This document shows, in pieces, positions 32,488-42,779 of a stretch of 64,000 nucleotides of DNA (its first letter is position 1; the number at the start of each line of letters is the position of its first letter). Below the pieces are notes generated by a model. The model made no database searches. It worked only from the letters and a program-made list of their open reading frames with translations, and had not been told where the DNA came from. Source of the DNA: Bradyrhizobium sp. 1 (GTDB lineage Bacteria; Pseudomonadota; Alphaproteobacteria; Rhizobiales; Xanthobacteraceae); the NCBI RefSeq assembly GCF_023073315.1, contig NZ_JADPJH010000034.1, positions 204,133-268,132 of the forward strand, given 5' to 3'. The position numbers were made by a program, and so were the translations under genes.

Positions 32488-33294
32488 CTATCGTCCCGTA
32501 TCGCCCTTGCCGGCGAGCACACGGTCGAGCCCGTAGAAGCGGTCGAGCAGAATGAGGGCGGTCATGGTAACAGCGATCACGCAGGCCGAGACCGACGTCA
32601 CCAGCGGATCGATGTTGTCCTGGATGTAGAGGAACATGCGCACCGGCAACGTCTCGGTGCCGGGTGCCGCAAGGAAGACGGTCATGGTCAGATCGTCAAA
32701 GGACTGGATGAAGGCGAGCGCCCAGCCGCTGATGACGCCGGGCAGGATCAGTGGCAGCGTGACGCGGCGGAACAGTGTCCAGCCGTTGGCGCCGAGCGAG
32801 ACCGCGGCCATCTCGAGCGAGAGATCCATGCCGGTGGCGGCCGCCAGCGTCAGCCGCAGCGCGAAGGGAAACACGATGATGACATGCGCGATGATCAGCG
32901 CGGCAAAGCTGCCGCCGAGACCAGCCGAGGTGAAGAAGCGCAGGAAGGCGATGCCGAGCACGACATGCGGGATCATCAAAGGTGACAGGAACAGTGCCGC
33001 CAGCGCGTCACGGCCGCGGAAGCGATAGCGCGCGAGCGCGAGCGCCGCGGGCACCGCGAACAAGAGCGCCACGAAGGAGGACAGCGCGCCGAGGCCGAGG
33101 CTGACCCAGAACGCATGGATGAATTCAGGGTAGTTCGCGATCGCCCTGAACCAGCGCAGCGAAAAGCCGTTGGTCGGCAGCGACAAGAAACCCTCAGGCG
33201 TGAAGGCGACAAGGCAAACCACCAGGATCGGCGCCACCATCACGACGACGAAGATGGTGTGGAAGATCAGCGCGAGCGGACCATTCCGTCTCAT
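32488..33294 (-). CDS. ABC transporter permease (PotC-like)
   Basis: Inner-membrane permease of 268 residues with six predicted spans. The cytoplasmic loop that docks to the ATPase reads EMAAVSLGANGWTLFRRVTL followed by PLILPGVISG, as in the PotC/YdcV branch of polyamine-type importers. It begins 4 bases inside the end of the PotB-like permease (33291-33294), so the pair is coupled. Part of an importer with 33291-34166, 34163-35203 and 35229-36266. Confidence 0.88.
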   Translation of the reverse strand: MRRNGPLALIFHTIFVVVMVAPILVVCLVAFTPEGFLSLPTNGFSLRWFRAIANYPEFIHAFWVSLGLGALSSFVALLFAVPAALALARYRFRGRDALAALFLSPLMIPHVVLGIAFLRFFTSAGLGGSFAALIIAHVIIVFPFALRLTLAAATGMDLSLEMAAVSLGANGWTLFRRVTLPLILPGVISGWALAFIQSFDDLTMTVFLAAPGTETLPVRMFLYIQDNIDPLVTSVSACVIAVTMTALILLDRFYGLDRVLAGKGDTGR

Positions 33295-34162
33295 CGGAAC
33301 ACCTCCGCATAGCGGCGTTCGATCAGCGCGTTGCTGCCGACGACGATGAGCACCAGTGCGGCCAGCAGCAGTGTCGCGACCGCCGCGCCGAGCGGCCAGT
33401 TCAACGTGTTGAGGAATTCGTCATAGGCCAGCGTCGCCGCGACCTTGAGCCGGCGTCCCCCGATGATCGCCGGCGTCGCAAACGCACTGGCCGAGAGCGA
33501 GAACACGATGATCGCGCCCGACAGCACGCCCGGCATGATCTGCGGCATGATGATGCGGCGGATGATGGTGAGAGGGCCTGCGCCGAGCGACATCGCGGCA
33601 TTCTCGATCTGCGGGTCGAGCCGCTGCAGCGCCGCCCACACCGACAGCACCATGAATGGCATCATCACATGCGCGAGCGCGACCACCATGCCGGTTTCGG
33701 TGAACATGAAGGGAATGGGGGAGCTGATCACGCCTGCCGACATCAGCAGCTTGTTGACGAGGCCGTTGTTGCCGCCGAACAGCAACGCCCAGCCAAGCGT
33801 GCGCGCCACCACGGAGATCAGCAGCGGCCCGAGAATGACCAGCAGGAAAATGCTCTTCCAGCGGCCGTCCATGCGGTTGAGGATGTAGGCTTCGGGCGCC
33901 CCGAGCAATGCGGTGAGCAGCGTGGTCAGGATCGCGATGCGAAACGTCCGCCAGAACATTTCAGCGTAATAGGGATCGGTTACGATCTCGTGCCAGTTCT
34001 TGAGGATGAAGACCGGCTCAATGCCCTTGTACTGGCCCCAATCGTGGAACGACAGCATCACGGTCATCGCGAGCGGAATCAGCAGCACGCCGACGAACAG
34101 CATCAAGGCAGGCGCGGTCAGCGCCCACGGCGCGCGCGCATTGCGTTCATCAGCGGCCGTGC

Positions 34163-34166
<4 letters not shown>
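33291..34166 (-). CDS. ABC transporter permease (PotB-like)
   Basis: Inner-membrane permease of 291 residues with six spans after a short polar leader (MSTAADERNARAPW). The EAA-type loop reads ENAAMSLGAGPLTIIRRIIM. It pairs with the PotC-like permease downstream and overlaps the ATPase gene by 4 bases at its start. ATG 34166 was chosen because residues upstream in the frame belong to the end of the ATPase gene. Substrate is likely an amine, amino acid or opine-like compound, to judge from the linked oxidases. Confidence 0.87.
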
Positions 34167-35203
<1,037 letters not shown>

Positions 35204-35228
35204 CACGCTGTCTCCGCGAACGATCAGA

Positions 35229-36266
35229 TCAACGCTCGACCTCGCGATTCCAGCGCTTGGTCCACTCCTCGCGCTTCTCGTTGATGACGGTCCAATCCGG
35301 ATTGTAGAGCTTTGCCGCACGCTCGCCGATCGGCGCCATCTTGCCGAGCTCGGGCGGGATCACCAGCGATTTCAGCACCGGGCCATAGCCGTAGTCCTTC
35401 AGCATCACGAGCTGGATTTTCGGCTCGAGCAACATCTTGACGAACGTCGACGCCAGTGGCGAGGCATTCGGCTTGGTGATCGGACACGCCGTCGTCAGCA
35501 GCGTTGCCGCGCCTTCCTTCGGGTAGACGAAGTCGACGGGGAAGCCGGTGTTGGCAAAACTCTGCACGCGGCCGGTGCCCCACACCGCGATCACGGCCTG
35601 GCCGGACTGGAACAGCTCGGTCATCTTGCCCGGCGACGGCTCGTAGGCCAGCACGTTCGGATTGATCTGCTCCTTGAAGATCTTGAAGCCCGAATCGACG
35701 TTGGTCTCACCGCCGCCGTTCATCTTCGACAGCATCACCAGCGCTTCGAGGCCGTAGGTGTTGTTGATCGGCGGGATCACGAGCTGTTTTGCGTATTTCG
35801 TGTCCTTCAGATCATTCCATGAGGTCGGCGGCGCCCAGCCTTTTTCCGCAAACACCTTGGTGTTGTACATCAGGCCGGTGGCGACGATGCCGATGGCGAC
35901 CGCGCGATCGTCCTTGAAGCGGGCGGTATCGTAGAGATTGGCGGCCGGCAGGCCTTCGAGCTTGCCGCAGAAGCCGAGCTGGATCGCCTGGTACATCGGG
36001 CCGTCGTCGACGATGGCAACGTCGATCTGCTGGTTACCCTTCTGCGCCTGGAGTTTTGCCAGCGTGTCGGTGGAGTTGCCGGCGACGTACTCGACCTTGA
36101 CGCCGTTCTCCTTCTCGAAGGCCGGGATCACCTCGTCGCGGATGGTCTTCTCGAACGAGCCGCCATAGCCGGCGACATAGAGCGTCTTTTGCTGGGCCGA
36201 GGCGGCCGACGGGGCGACAATGAGCGCCGCAATGCTGACCGCTGTCAGAAGGCGAAGAGTCTTCAT
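35229..36266 (-). CDS. ABC transporter substrate-binding protein (PotD-like)
   Basis: Periplasmic binding protein of 345 residues with a Sec signal peptide (MKTLRLLTAVSIAALIVAPS, cleavage near SAASAQQ). The mature chain starts KTLYVAGYGGSFEKTIRDEV and has EKENGVKVEYVAGNSTDTLA, the pattern of the PotD/spermidine-putrescine group. Start ATG 36266 has a GGAG-type site upstream. First gene of the leftward transporter-oxidase-RidA cluster (36266 to 28131), opposite a divergent LysR gene. Ligand unknown; an amine or opine-type molecule is inferred from the oxidases in the same transcript. Confidence 0.88.
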   Translation of the reverse strand: MKTLRLLTAVSIAALIVAPSAASAQQKTLYVAGYGGSFEKTIRDEVIPAFEKENGVKVEYVAGNSTDTLAKLQAQKGNQQIDVAIVDDGPMYQAIQLGFCGKLEGLPAANLYDTARFKDDRAVAIGIVATGLMYNTKVFAEKGWAPPTSWNDLKDTKYAKQLVIPPINNTYGLEALVMLSKMNGGGETNVDSGFKIFKEQINPNVLAYEPSPGKMTELFQSGQAVIAVWGTGRVQSFANTGFPVDFVYPKEGAATLLTTACPITKPNASPLASTFVKMLLEPKIQLVMLKDYGYGPVLKSLVIPPELGKMAPIGERAAKLYNPDWTVINEKREEWTKRWNREVER

Positions 36267-36538
36267 ATGGACCGATCTCCAATACCGGAATGAGGTGACG
36301 TGCCGACGAGTCTCGCTGGCCGAAGCCTTCCGCATTTCCTTCCGCGCAAATCCCTCTCCGATCAGGGCTCCGGCCCCTGCTCGGCGGGTTTGGCGCGATC
36401 CGGAGGTTCGAACCCCTCCAATCTGCCGAAAAAGCGGGCTGTCTCCAGTCCTGATGAAAAAGATCGCAAACCCGGGCTTCCGTCGTCCAATGAATAATGG
36501 CACCCTCTGCATGCCTAAATATTATGAATGGAATTGGG

Positions 36539-37453
36539 ATGGCCCGGATCAATTCGCGGCAGGTGGAGGCCTTCCGCGCGACGATGCTGACGGGAAGCGT
36601 GACCGAGGCGGCCGCGCTGATGACCGTGACGCAGCCGGCGGTCAGCCGGTTGCTGCGCGACCTCCAGGCACTGCTGAAGATGGAGCTGTTCGAGCGGCGC
36701 GGCACCGGCCTGGTGCCGACCGCCGCAGCGATGGCGCTCTACACCGAAGTGGAGCGCTCCTTCGTCGGCCTCGAACGCATCGCCGCGGCGGCGGAAGAAA
36801 TCCGTGGCCGTCGCACCGGCTCCTTGCGGATTGCAGCACTGCCGGCATTGTCGAACGGCTATTTGCCACGGCTCACCGGTCATTTCTTGAAAGAGCGGCC
36901 CAACCTCAACCTCGCCTTCTTCGGCGTGATCTCGCCGATCGTGGTCGATTGGGTGCTGAACAATCAGTGCGATGTCGGCTTTGCCGAGGTGCCGATCGCC
37001 CATTCCGGCTTGCCGAGCCAGAAGCTGCCAGCGCCCGCGCGGGTGGCTGTCCTGCCCACCGGTCACCGCCTCGCCGAAAAGGAAGTGCTGGAGCCGCGCG
37101 ATTTCGAGGGCGAGACGTTCATCTCGCTGTCGGCGGGATCATCGAGCCGGCATCTGGTCGACCAGGTCTTCCATCGCCACGATGTCCGCCGCGTGCTCAG
37201 GGTCGAGACCACGCTGTCGGAGATCATGTGCGGCATGGTGTCATCAGGACTTGGCGTCGCCATCTGCGATCCCTTCACCGCGCAGGAATTCTCCACCCGC
37301 GGCGTCGTCGTGCGCCGCTTCTTGCCGCGGATCGACTTCGAATTCTCCGCGGTTTTTCCCGCGCAGCGCAGCCCCTCGCCGGTGGCGCTCGATCTGGTGG
37401 AGACCATGCGCAAGGCGCTCGCCGAGTTTGACGAGCCAGCGCTCAGCCGTTGA
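36539..37453 (+). CDS. LysR-family regulator of the transporter-oxidase cluster
   Basis: LysR protein of 304 residues; the N-terminal winged helix-turn-helix has EAFRATMLTGSVTEAAALMT and VTQPAVSRLLRDLQALLKME, and a co-inducer domain follows. The N-terminus resembles OccR/NocR-like activators of opine catabolism. ATG 36539 is preferred, with GGAATTGGG upstream; in-frame starts at 36497 and 36524 are also possible. It is divergent from the PotD-like gene, which it probably controls in response to the imported compound. The 272-base gap carries a GGCA/TGCC dyad near 36496-36510 as a possible LysR site. Its end overlaps the amidohydrolase gene tail to tail by 11 bases. Confidence 0.86.
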   Translation: MARINSRQVEAFRATMLTGSVTEAAALMTVTQPAVSRLLRDLQALLKMELFERRGTGLVPTAAAMALYTEVERSFVGLERIAAAAEEIRGRRTGSLRIAALPALSNGYLPRLTGHFLKERPNLNLAFFGVISPIVVDWVLNNQCDVGFAEVPIAHSGLPSQKLPAPARVAVLPTGHRLAEKEVLEPRDFEGETFISLSAGSSSRHLVDQVFHRHDVRRVLRVETTLSEIMCGMVSSGLGVAICDPFTAQEFSTRGVVVRRFLPRIDFEFSAVFPAQRSPSPVALDLVETMRKALAEFDEPALSR

Positions 37454-38816
37454 ACGCCGCCTGCGCCTCCGGCAGGTCCCAGATCTTGCCGATCGCAGCA
37501 GTGCCGGCGGCCATAATCGCCGCCTCGTCGGCACCGAGATAGCGTCCGGCATCGACCAGCACGCGGCCATCGACCATGACCTGATCGATATTGGCGCGGT
37601 TGGCGAGCGCGATCAGCGCGCGGCGCGGGTCGAACAGCGGCTGAAGGTGCGGATGGGTGAGATCGACGACGGTGAGGTCGGCGGTCGCGCCCGGCTCGAT
37701 CCGGCCGAGATCCGGCCGCTTGATGACGTCGGCGGCAACGGCCGTGTTGGCTTCGATCAGCTCCGGCGAATTGGCGACATCGGCGCGCGCTGACGTGACC
37801 TTGGAGATCAGCGACGCCGCATTGAGCTCACCGAGCAAATCCATGTTGTAGCCGTCAGTGCCAACCACCGTGCGCACACCATGCTCCGCGAACCGGCTGA
37901 ACGCCGCCGTGACGCCAGCGCGCGCGAACACGCGCGGGCAGTTCAGCACGGTCATGCCGCGCGCGGCCATCAGCTTGAGATCGTCGTCGCTGCTGAACAT
38001 GCAGTGCGCCGCCATCAGGTCGGGCGCGAGCAGGCCGAGCCAGTCCAGATATTGCGCCGGCGTACGGCCACCGTAACGCTTGCCGATGGTCTCGACCTCG
38101 GCGCGGCTCTGCGCCATGTGCGTCGTGATGGGGACGCCGAGTTCGCGCGCCCGCGTGGCGCAGGCCTTCAGCAGATCCGGACCGCAGGTGTCGGTGGCGT
38201 GCGGGCTCATCGCGAGGCTGATGCGGCCGTCACCGCGATTGTTCCAGCGCTGATAGAGCGCATCCCATGTCGCCATGTCGGTGGCGCCGTCGTCGCCGGA
38301 ATAGCGCACCACGCCGTCGGCGCCGGCCTTGGCGTCCGACGTCGAGAACAGATACGGCGCGCCGTAGAAACGGATGCCCATCTCCTCGGCCGCGTCGAAC
38401 ATCTCCGGAATGGAATTGCGGAACGGCTCCATCACCGTGGTGGCGCCGCCCTTCAGGAGCTGGAGGATGCCGAGCCGCGCCACCGCCATGCGTTCTTCCG
38501 CAGACAAGATATCGGCGCCGCGCTTGGTCAGCGGCAGCAGCACCGTGTAGACGATGCTCTGGTTGTTCTTGCGACCGTTGCCGTCCTCGGTGTGGCTGCG
38601 CGCCACGGCTTCCGAGAAGCAGTGATTGTGCAAATTGAGCAGGCCCGGCAGCACGAAGCGGCCAGGACGATCGTAGACCTCGTCCGCGCGCGGCTTGTCG
38701 CGCGTGATTGCCGCGATCTTTTTGCCTTCGACCAAAACCCAATGGTCGCGCAGCACATCCTGCGTACCGTCTTTGCGTGACAGCACATAGCTGCCGAAGA
38801 TTGCTGTCCTGCTCAT
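37443..38816 (-). CDS. Amidohydrolase-superfamily deaminase/hydrolase
   Basis: Metal-dependent hydrolase of 457 residues in the AtzA/TrzA/SsnA branch. The first metal motif is FVLPGLLNLHNHCFSEA (His63, His65); further ligands lie in ITTHMAQSRAEVETIG, MAAHCMFSSDDDL and RTVVGTDGYNMDLLGE. The C-terminal composite sheet has LGRIEPGATADLTVVDL. Such enzymes deaminate or open nitrogen heterocycles. Last gene of the leftward ureide operon; its start overlaps the family-5 binding-protein stop by 4 bases. Substrate unknown; a guanidine, pyrimidine or cyclic ureide is likely from the context. Confidence 0.84.
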   Translation of the reverse strand: MSRTAIFGSYVLSRKDGTQDVLRDHWVLVEGKKIAAITRDKPRADEVYDRPGRFVLPGLLNLHNHCFSEAVARSHTEDGNGRKNNQSIVYTVLLPLTKRGADILSAEERMAVARLGILQLLKGGATTVMEPFRNSIPEMFDAAEEMGIRFYGAPYLFSTSDAKAGADGVVRYSGDDGATDMATWDALYQRWNNRGDGRISLAMSPHATDTCGPDLLKACATRARELGVPITTHMAQSRAEVETIGKRYGGRTPAQYLDWLGLLAPDLMAAHCMFSSDDDLKLMAARGMTVLNCPRVFARAGVTAAFSRFAEHGVRTVVGTDGYNMDLLGELNAASLISKVTSARADVANSPELIEANTAVAADVIKRPDLGRIEPGATADLTVVDLTHPHLQPLFDPRRALIALANRANIDQVMVDGRVLVDAGRYLGADEAAIMAAGTAAIGKIWDLPEAQAAFNG

Positions 38817-40396
38817 GCGGGGCGTACGTTCCAGAAGACGGCGGTGCCGTCGAGAATGCCGGTGATGGCTTTGCGGTAGGCGGTCGGCTGCTTGTACAGG
38901 CCGATCGGAATATAGGGGATTTCCTCGAAGGCGACCGCCTGGATCTGTCGGCAGATGCGCTGCTGCTCGGCAAGCTCGGAGGCCGCCAGCCACTGGCCGC
39001 GCAAGGTCCCCATCTTCTCGCTCGCGTACCAGCCGGCGACCTTGCCTTCGCCGCGGATGTTGGTGTTGCCGGCCGGGTTGAGCCAGTCGATGCCCTGCCA
39101 ATTGCCGACCGCCGCGCTCCAGCCGCCCTGCCCGATCGGGTCCTTCTTGAGCTGGCGCTGCAGCACGACCGCGAAATCGAGCCCGGCATATTCGACGTTC
39201 ATGCCGGCCTTGCGCAAGCTGTCGACCGCGATCTCGCCGAGCGGTTTCTGCGCCAGCGAGTTGGTGGGGACGAGCACCACGATCTTCTCGCCATTGTAGC
39301 CGGCGGCCTTCAGATCGGCCTTCACCTTGGCGTAGTCGCGGGGGCCGCGGAATACATCGAGGCCGACGTCGCTCGCCATTGGCGTGCCAGGCGCGAAGTA
39401 GCCGATCGGCGAGACCTGGAACGCCGGGTCGGTGCCGGCCACCGCCGTCATGAATGCGGATTGGTCGATCGCGCCTAACAGCGCGCGGCGGACGGCCGGA
39501 TTGTCGAACGGCGGCTGGAGATGATTGAGGCGCAGCATGCAGGCGTAGCCTCTGGGATCGAGGACGCGCGTCTCGATATCGCCGGCCGCCTTGATGATCG
39601 GCAGCAGGTCATGCGGCGTGGTCTCCTGCCAATCCTGCTCGCCGGTCTGGAGCGCGGCGACGCCGGTGCCGGCGTCCGGCGTGGTGGTCCAGACCACGCG
39701 GTCGTAATGCACGATCTTCGGTCCCGCCGTCCAATCCGGTTTGCCGTCGGTGCGCGGCTGGTAGCGCTCGAACTTGGCATAGGCGTTGCGCGCGCCCTGC
39801 ACGCGTTCGTCGGCGAGATAGCGGAACGGACCGCTGCCGATGACTTCGGTCAGCGGCTTGAACGGATCCTGGCTCGCCAGCCGCTCCGGCATCATGAAGC
39901 AGGCGTTGATCGCGGCCTTGCCGAGCGCCTGCGGCAGTAGCGGGAACGGACGCTTGAGGCGAAAACGGATGGTGCGGTCGTCAGCCGCCGAAAGCTCGGC
40001 GGTCGCCTCCATCAGCTCGCCGCCAAAGCCGTCACGCGCGGCCCAGCGGCGGATGCTCGCGACGCAGTCGCGGGCCAGCACGCGCTCGCCATCATGCCAG
40101 AACAGGCCGTCGCGCAGGCTGAGGTCCCATTGCAGTCCGTCGCCGGAGATGACGTGCCCCGACAGCATCTGCGGTGAGACCTGGAGCGAGGCGCTCATGC
40201 CGTAAAGCGTGTCGTAGACCATGAAGCCGTGGTTTCGCGACACCTGCGCGGTCGAATAGATGGGATCGACGAAGGCGAGGTCGATGACGGGGATGAAGCG
40301 CAGCGTCGACTGAGATTCAGCGCGCACGATGCCTGGAAACGACAGCGCCGGTATCGTTGCGGCGGCCTTGAGGAGCGAGCGGCGAGAGATAGGCAT
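38813..40396 (-). CDS. Orphan family-5 extracellular solute-binding protein
   Basis: Binding protein of 527 residues of the oligopeptide/nickel (SBP_bac_5) class, with a twin-arginine-type signal (SRRSLLKAAATIPALSFPG). Features include LRFIPVIDLAFVDPIYSTAQ and RDGLFWHDGERVLARDCVAS. No DppBCDF-type permease or ATPase is linked to it, so it is an orphan component, perhaps serving a transporter elsewhere or acting as a chaperone or scavenger. It lies 22 bases after the racemase and overlaps the amidohydrolase gene by 4 bases, so it is part of the operon. Confidence 0.85.
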   Translation of the reverse strand: MPISRRSLLKAAATIPALSFPGIVRAESQSTLRFIPVIDLAFVDPIYSTAQVSRNHGFMVYDTLYGMSASLQVSPQMLSGHVISGDGLQWDLSLRDGLFWHDGERVLARDCVASIRRWAARDGFGGELMEATAELSAADDRTIRFRLKRPFPLLPQALGKAAINACFMMPERLASQDPFKPLTEVIGSGPFRYLADERVQGARNAYAKFERYQPRTDGKPDWTAGPKIVHYDRVVWTTTPDAGTGVAALQTGEQDWQETTPHDLLPIIKAAGDIETRVLDPRGYACMLRLNHLQPPFDNPAVRRALLGAIDQSAFMTAVAGTDPAFQVSPIGYFAPGTPMASDVGLDVFRGPRDYAKVKADLKAAGYNGEKIVVLVPTNSLAQKPLGEIAVDSLRKAGMNVEYAGLDFAVVLQRQLKKDPIGQGGWSAAVGNWQGIDWLNPAGNTNIRGEGKVAGWYASEKMGTLRGQWLAASELAEQQRICRQIQAVAFEEIPYIPIGLYKQPTAYRKAITGILDGTAVFWNVRPA

Positions 40397-40418
40397 TACA
40401 AGAGGCTCCTGAAGGATC

Positions 40419-41069
40419 TTACGTGTTCAACAAGACAGCGCCAATCGCCGCCGCCACCGCCTGCTGCGCAGGCTCGATCACGGGCACGCCGACCGCATCC
40501 TCAATCGCGGCACGATGCGACGCCATGCCGGCGCAGCCCATCACCACGACATCGGCGCGGCATTGCGTCACCAGCGCGCGGCCGGCTTCGATCAAGCGAC
40601 TGCGGATGTCGGCGCCAGCCGTCTCGGCCGCGCTCGCGCCGACCGACCAGCTTCCGGCATAACGGCTGTCGACGCCCATCACCCGCGCCATGCGCTGCTG
40701 GCGGCGGATGCTCGACGGCGACAGCGCGATGATTCCAAAGCGTTCGCCGAGCATCAGCGCGCGAAAGATGCCGCATTCGGCGATGCCCATCACGGGGCGA
40801 GCCCCCGCGGCCTCACGCACCGCATGCAGGCCGGGATCGCTGAAGCAGGCGAGCACGAAGGCATCAGCGTTGTCGCGCGAGACACGATTCACCAGCGGCA
40901 TCACAACGCTATCGGCATCGCGCTGCGAGCTGATGCCCGGAGGCCCCTCGGCAAGACCGACCACCTCGATCTCCGGCCCGCCGGCGATCCGCAGCGGCGC
41001 GACGGCGTCGTCGATCGCCGCCGTCACCGATGCTGAGGAGTTGGGGTTGATGACGAGGATGCGGGTCAT
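40419..41069 (-). CDS. Asp/Glu/hydantoin racemase
   Basis: Cofactor-independent racemase of 216 residues, HyuE-like. The two catalytic cysteines are Cys75 (FVLACFSDPG) and Cys179 (VVVMGCAGMASH), and the N-terminus ILVINPNSSASVT is typical of hydantoin racemases. It converts L and D forms of 5-substituted hydantoins or related ureides so that one stereospecific hydrolase can use both. It lies 8 bases after the deacetylase gene. Its presence beside a carbamoylase-like gene and an amidohydrolase points to a hydantoin/ureide pathway, though an allantoin racemase is another possibility. Confidence 0.87.
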   Translation of the reverse strand: MTRILVINPNSSASVTAAIDDAVAPLRIAGGPEIEVVGLAEGPPGISSQRDADSVVMPLVNRVSRDNADAFVLACFSDPGLHAVREAAGARPVMGIAECGIFRALMLGERFGIIALSPSSIRRQQRMARVMGVDSRYAGSWSVGASAAETAGADIRSRLIEAGRALVTQCRADVVVMGCAGMASHRAAIEDAVGVPVIEPAQQAVAAAIGAVLLNT

Positions 41070-41077
41070 GATAGTGC

Positions 41078-41962
41078 TCAGCGGTTACCGGCCTCGTGGC
41101 GCAGAAAATTTTCCGCGATCTTCTCGCCGGTCGTGATCCAGACGTCGGGGCAAGACTTTGCGTAGGTCAGGAATTCGCGCAGCAGACGCAGCCGCATCGG
41201 ACGGCCGCTGCATTGCGGATGCAGCACAGTCGTCACCATCGCACCCCAGTCCCTGGTTTCGTCGAGCTCGTCCTTCCAGATCGAGAGCACGTGCTCCCTA
41301 GGGAAGATCGAGCGCGGGCTGAAGCGCGCGGAGAGGCCGTGCATCCAGTCGTCATAGCTCGCGGTGACAGGCAGCTCGATCGTGCCGGGCTTGCCGTCGG
41401 CGAGGCGATGGCGATAGGGCCTGACGTCGTCGCGGAAGGAGGACGTGTAGACGATGCCGTGACGCACCAAAGCGACGCGCAGCTCCTCGGTGAACTCGCC
41501 ATAAGGCGCGCGATAGCCGGTCGGCCTGACGCCGAGCCGGCGCTTGAGTGCCTCGAAACCACGCTCCAGCTCCTCCTCGATCCAGGGATCGCCGGGATCG
41601 GGCAACAGGTGGTGATAGCCGTGATGGCCGATCTCGTGGCCGGCCTTGAGGATGGATTCGGCCATCGCCGGATGCGCGTCGACCGACCAGCCCGTGACGA
41701 AGAAGGTCGCCTTGAGATCGAGCTGGTCGAGCAGCTCCAGCAGCTTTGGCGTGCCGACGCGCGCCTCATAACCGCCATAGCTCATGGTGATGAGCCGCTG
41801 CGCGTGCACCGCGTCCTTGCTGGTCCACGCACTCTCCGCGTCGACGTCGAAGGAGAGGAACATCGCCGAATTGTACGGCTTCGGCCAGGGGTATTCCGGC
41901 GCGGGATCCGCGGTGTTGGCCGGAACGAGCGGGATGCTCTGGAGTGCCTTACTGTCCAGCAT
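41078..41962 (-). CDS. NodB-like polysaccharide deacetylase / PuuE-like amidase
   Basis: Carbohydrate-esterase-4 fold, 294 residues, no signal peptide, so cytosolic. Motifs: MFLSFDVDAESAW (catalytic Asp region), LDLKATFFVTGWSVDAHPAM, HEIGHHGYHHLLPD and TGYRAPYGEFTEEL. Cytosolic members of this branch include PuuE-type allantoinases, which fits a ureide operon better than sugar deacetylation. It overlaps the upstream amino-acid binding-protein gene by 14 bases. Whether it opens a ring or removes an acyl group is not decided by the sequence. Confidence 0.82.
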   Translation of the reverse strand: MLDSKALQSIPLVPANTADPAPEYPWPKPYNSAMFLSFDVDAESAWTSKDAVHAQRLITMSYGGYEARVGTPKLLELLDQLDLKATFFVTGWSVDAHPAMAESILKAGHEIGHHGYHHLLPDPGDPWIEEELERGFEALKRRLGVRPTGYRAPYGEFTEELRVALVRHGIVYTSSFRDDVRPYRHRLADGKPGTIELPVTASYDDWMHGLSARFSPRSIFPREHVLSIWKDELDETRDWGAMVTTVLHPQCSGRPMRLRLLREFLTYAKSCPDVWITTGEKIAENFLRHEAGNR

Positions 41963-42764
41963 TGATGGTCGCCTTCTCTAATCCGTTGTCGTTCAGTTTC
42001 CACTTGGCAAGCAGCGTACGATAGGTGCCGTCAGCGATCAGCGCATCGAGTGCCTCGGTCATTGCCTGCTGTAACGCTTTTTCCTTGACCGGCAGCGCAA
42101 TTCCCGTGAACTGCGTCGCAATGGGATCGCCGACCGGCGCATAGGTGCCCGGCTCGAGATCCATCAGATAGGGTAACGTCTCGTTGCCCTGCACCGCGGC
42201 GTCGATGCGGCCCTGCCTGAGCTGCGTGCGCGCATCTGCCGAGCCGTCCGTACCGACGAACTGGATTGAATTGCTGCCGCAATTCTTCTGGCTCCACTTG
42301 TCGATCTCCGCCGGAAACATGGTCCGGCGGCTGGCGCCGACCTTCTTGCCGCACAGCGCCGCCATGTCCTTGAACTCGGACGCGCGGGACTGCTGCACGA
42401 AGAATTTTGGGCCGCTGCGAAGATAATCGACGAAGGAAGCAATCTCGTGCCGGCTCGCATAGTCGGTGAAGCCGGACAGGATGGCATCCACCCGGCCCGT
42501 CGAAATCGACGGTATGAACTCGGCAAAGCTGGTCTCGGTCCATTCGATCTTGACGCCAAGCTTGCGCCCGAGCGCCTCGCCGAGATCGATGTCGAAGCCC
42601 GACAGCGCGTTGGTGGCGGGATCGCGGAACTCCATCGGCGGATAGTTCGGCACCACCGCCACCTTGATGCTGCCGCGCTTGGCGATCTCCGCCGGCAGCT
42701 CGATGGCCATCACCGACGCGCTCATGGCGCCCAAAAGTGCCGCCGCAACGAAAAGTCTCTTCAT
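41949..42764 (-). CDS. Amino-acid-type ABC substrate-binding protein 2
   Basis: Polar amino-acid family-3 binding protein, 271 residues, signal peptide LFVAAALLGAMSASVMA. The mature part has IKVAVVPNYPPMEFRDPATN and DIDLGEALGRKLGVKIEWTE. It is clearly related to the other binding protein in the operon (44395-45219): both share LCGKKVG, FPAEI-KWS and QGRIDAAVQG. Start ATG 42764; GTG 42770 is an alternative. The operon has only one permease and one ATPase for the two binding proteins, which may widen ligand range. Confidence 0.87.
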   Translation of the reverse strand: MKRLFVAAALLGAMSASVMAIELPAEIAKRGSIKVAVVPNYPPMEFRDPATNALSGFDIDLGEALGRKLGVKIEWTETSFAEFIPSISTGRVDAILSGFTDYASRHEIASFVDYLRSGPKFFVQQSRASEFKDMAALCGKKVGASRRTMFPAEIDKWSQKNCGSNSIQFVGTDGSADARTQLRQGRIDAAVQGNETLPYLMDLEPGTYAPVGDPIATQFTGIALPVKEKALQQAMTEALDALIADGTYRTLLAKWKLNDNGLEKATINAGQ

Positions 42765-42779
42765 CAACACGCCCCCATT

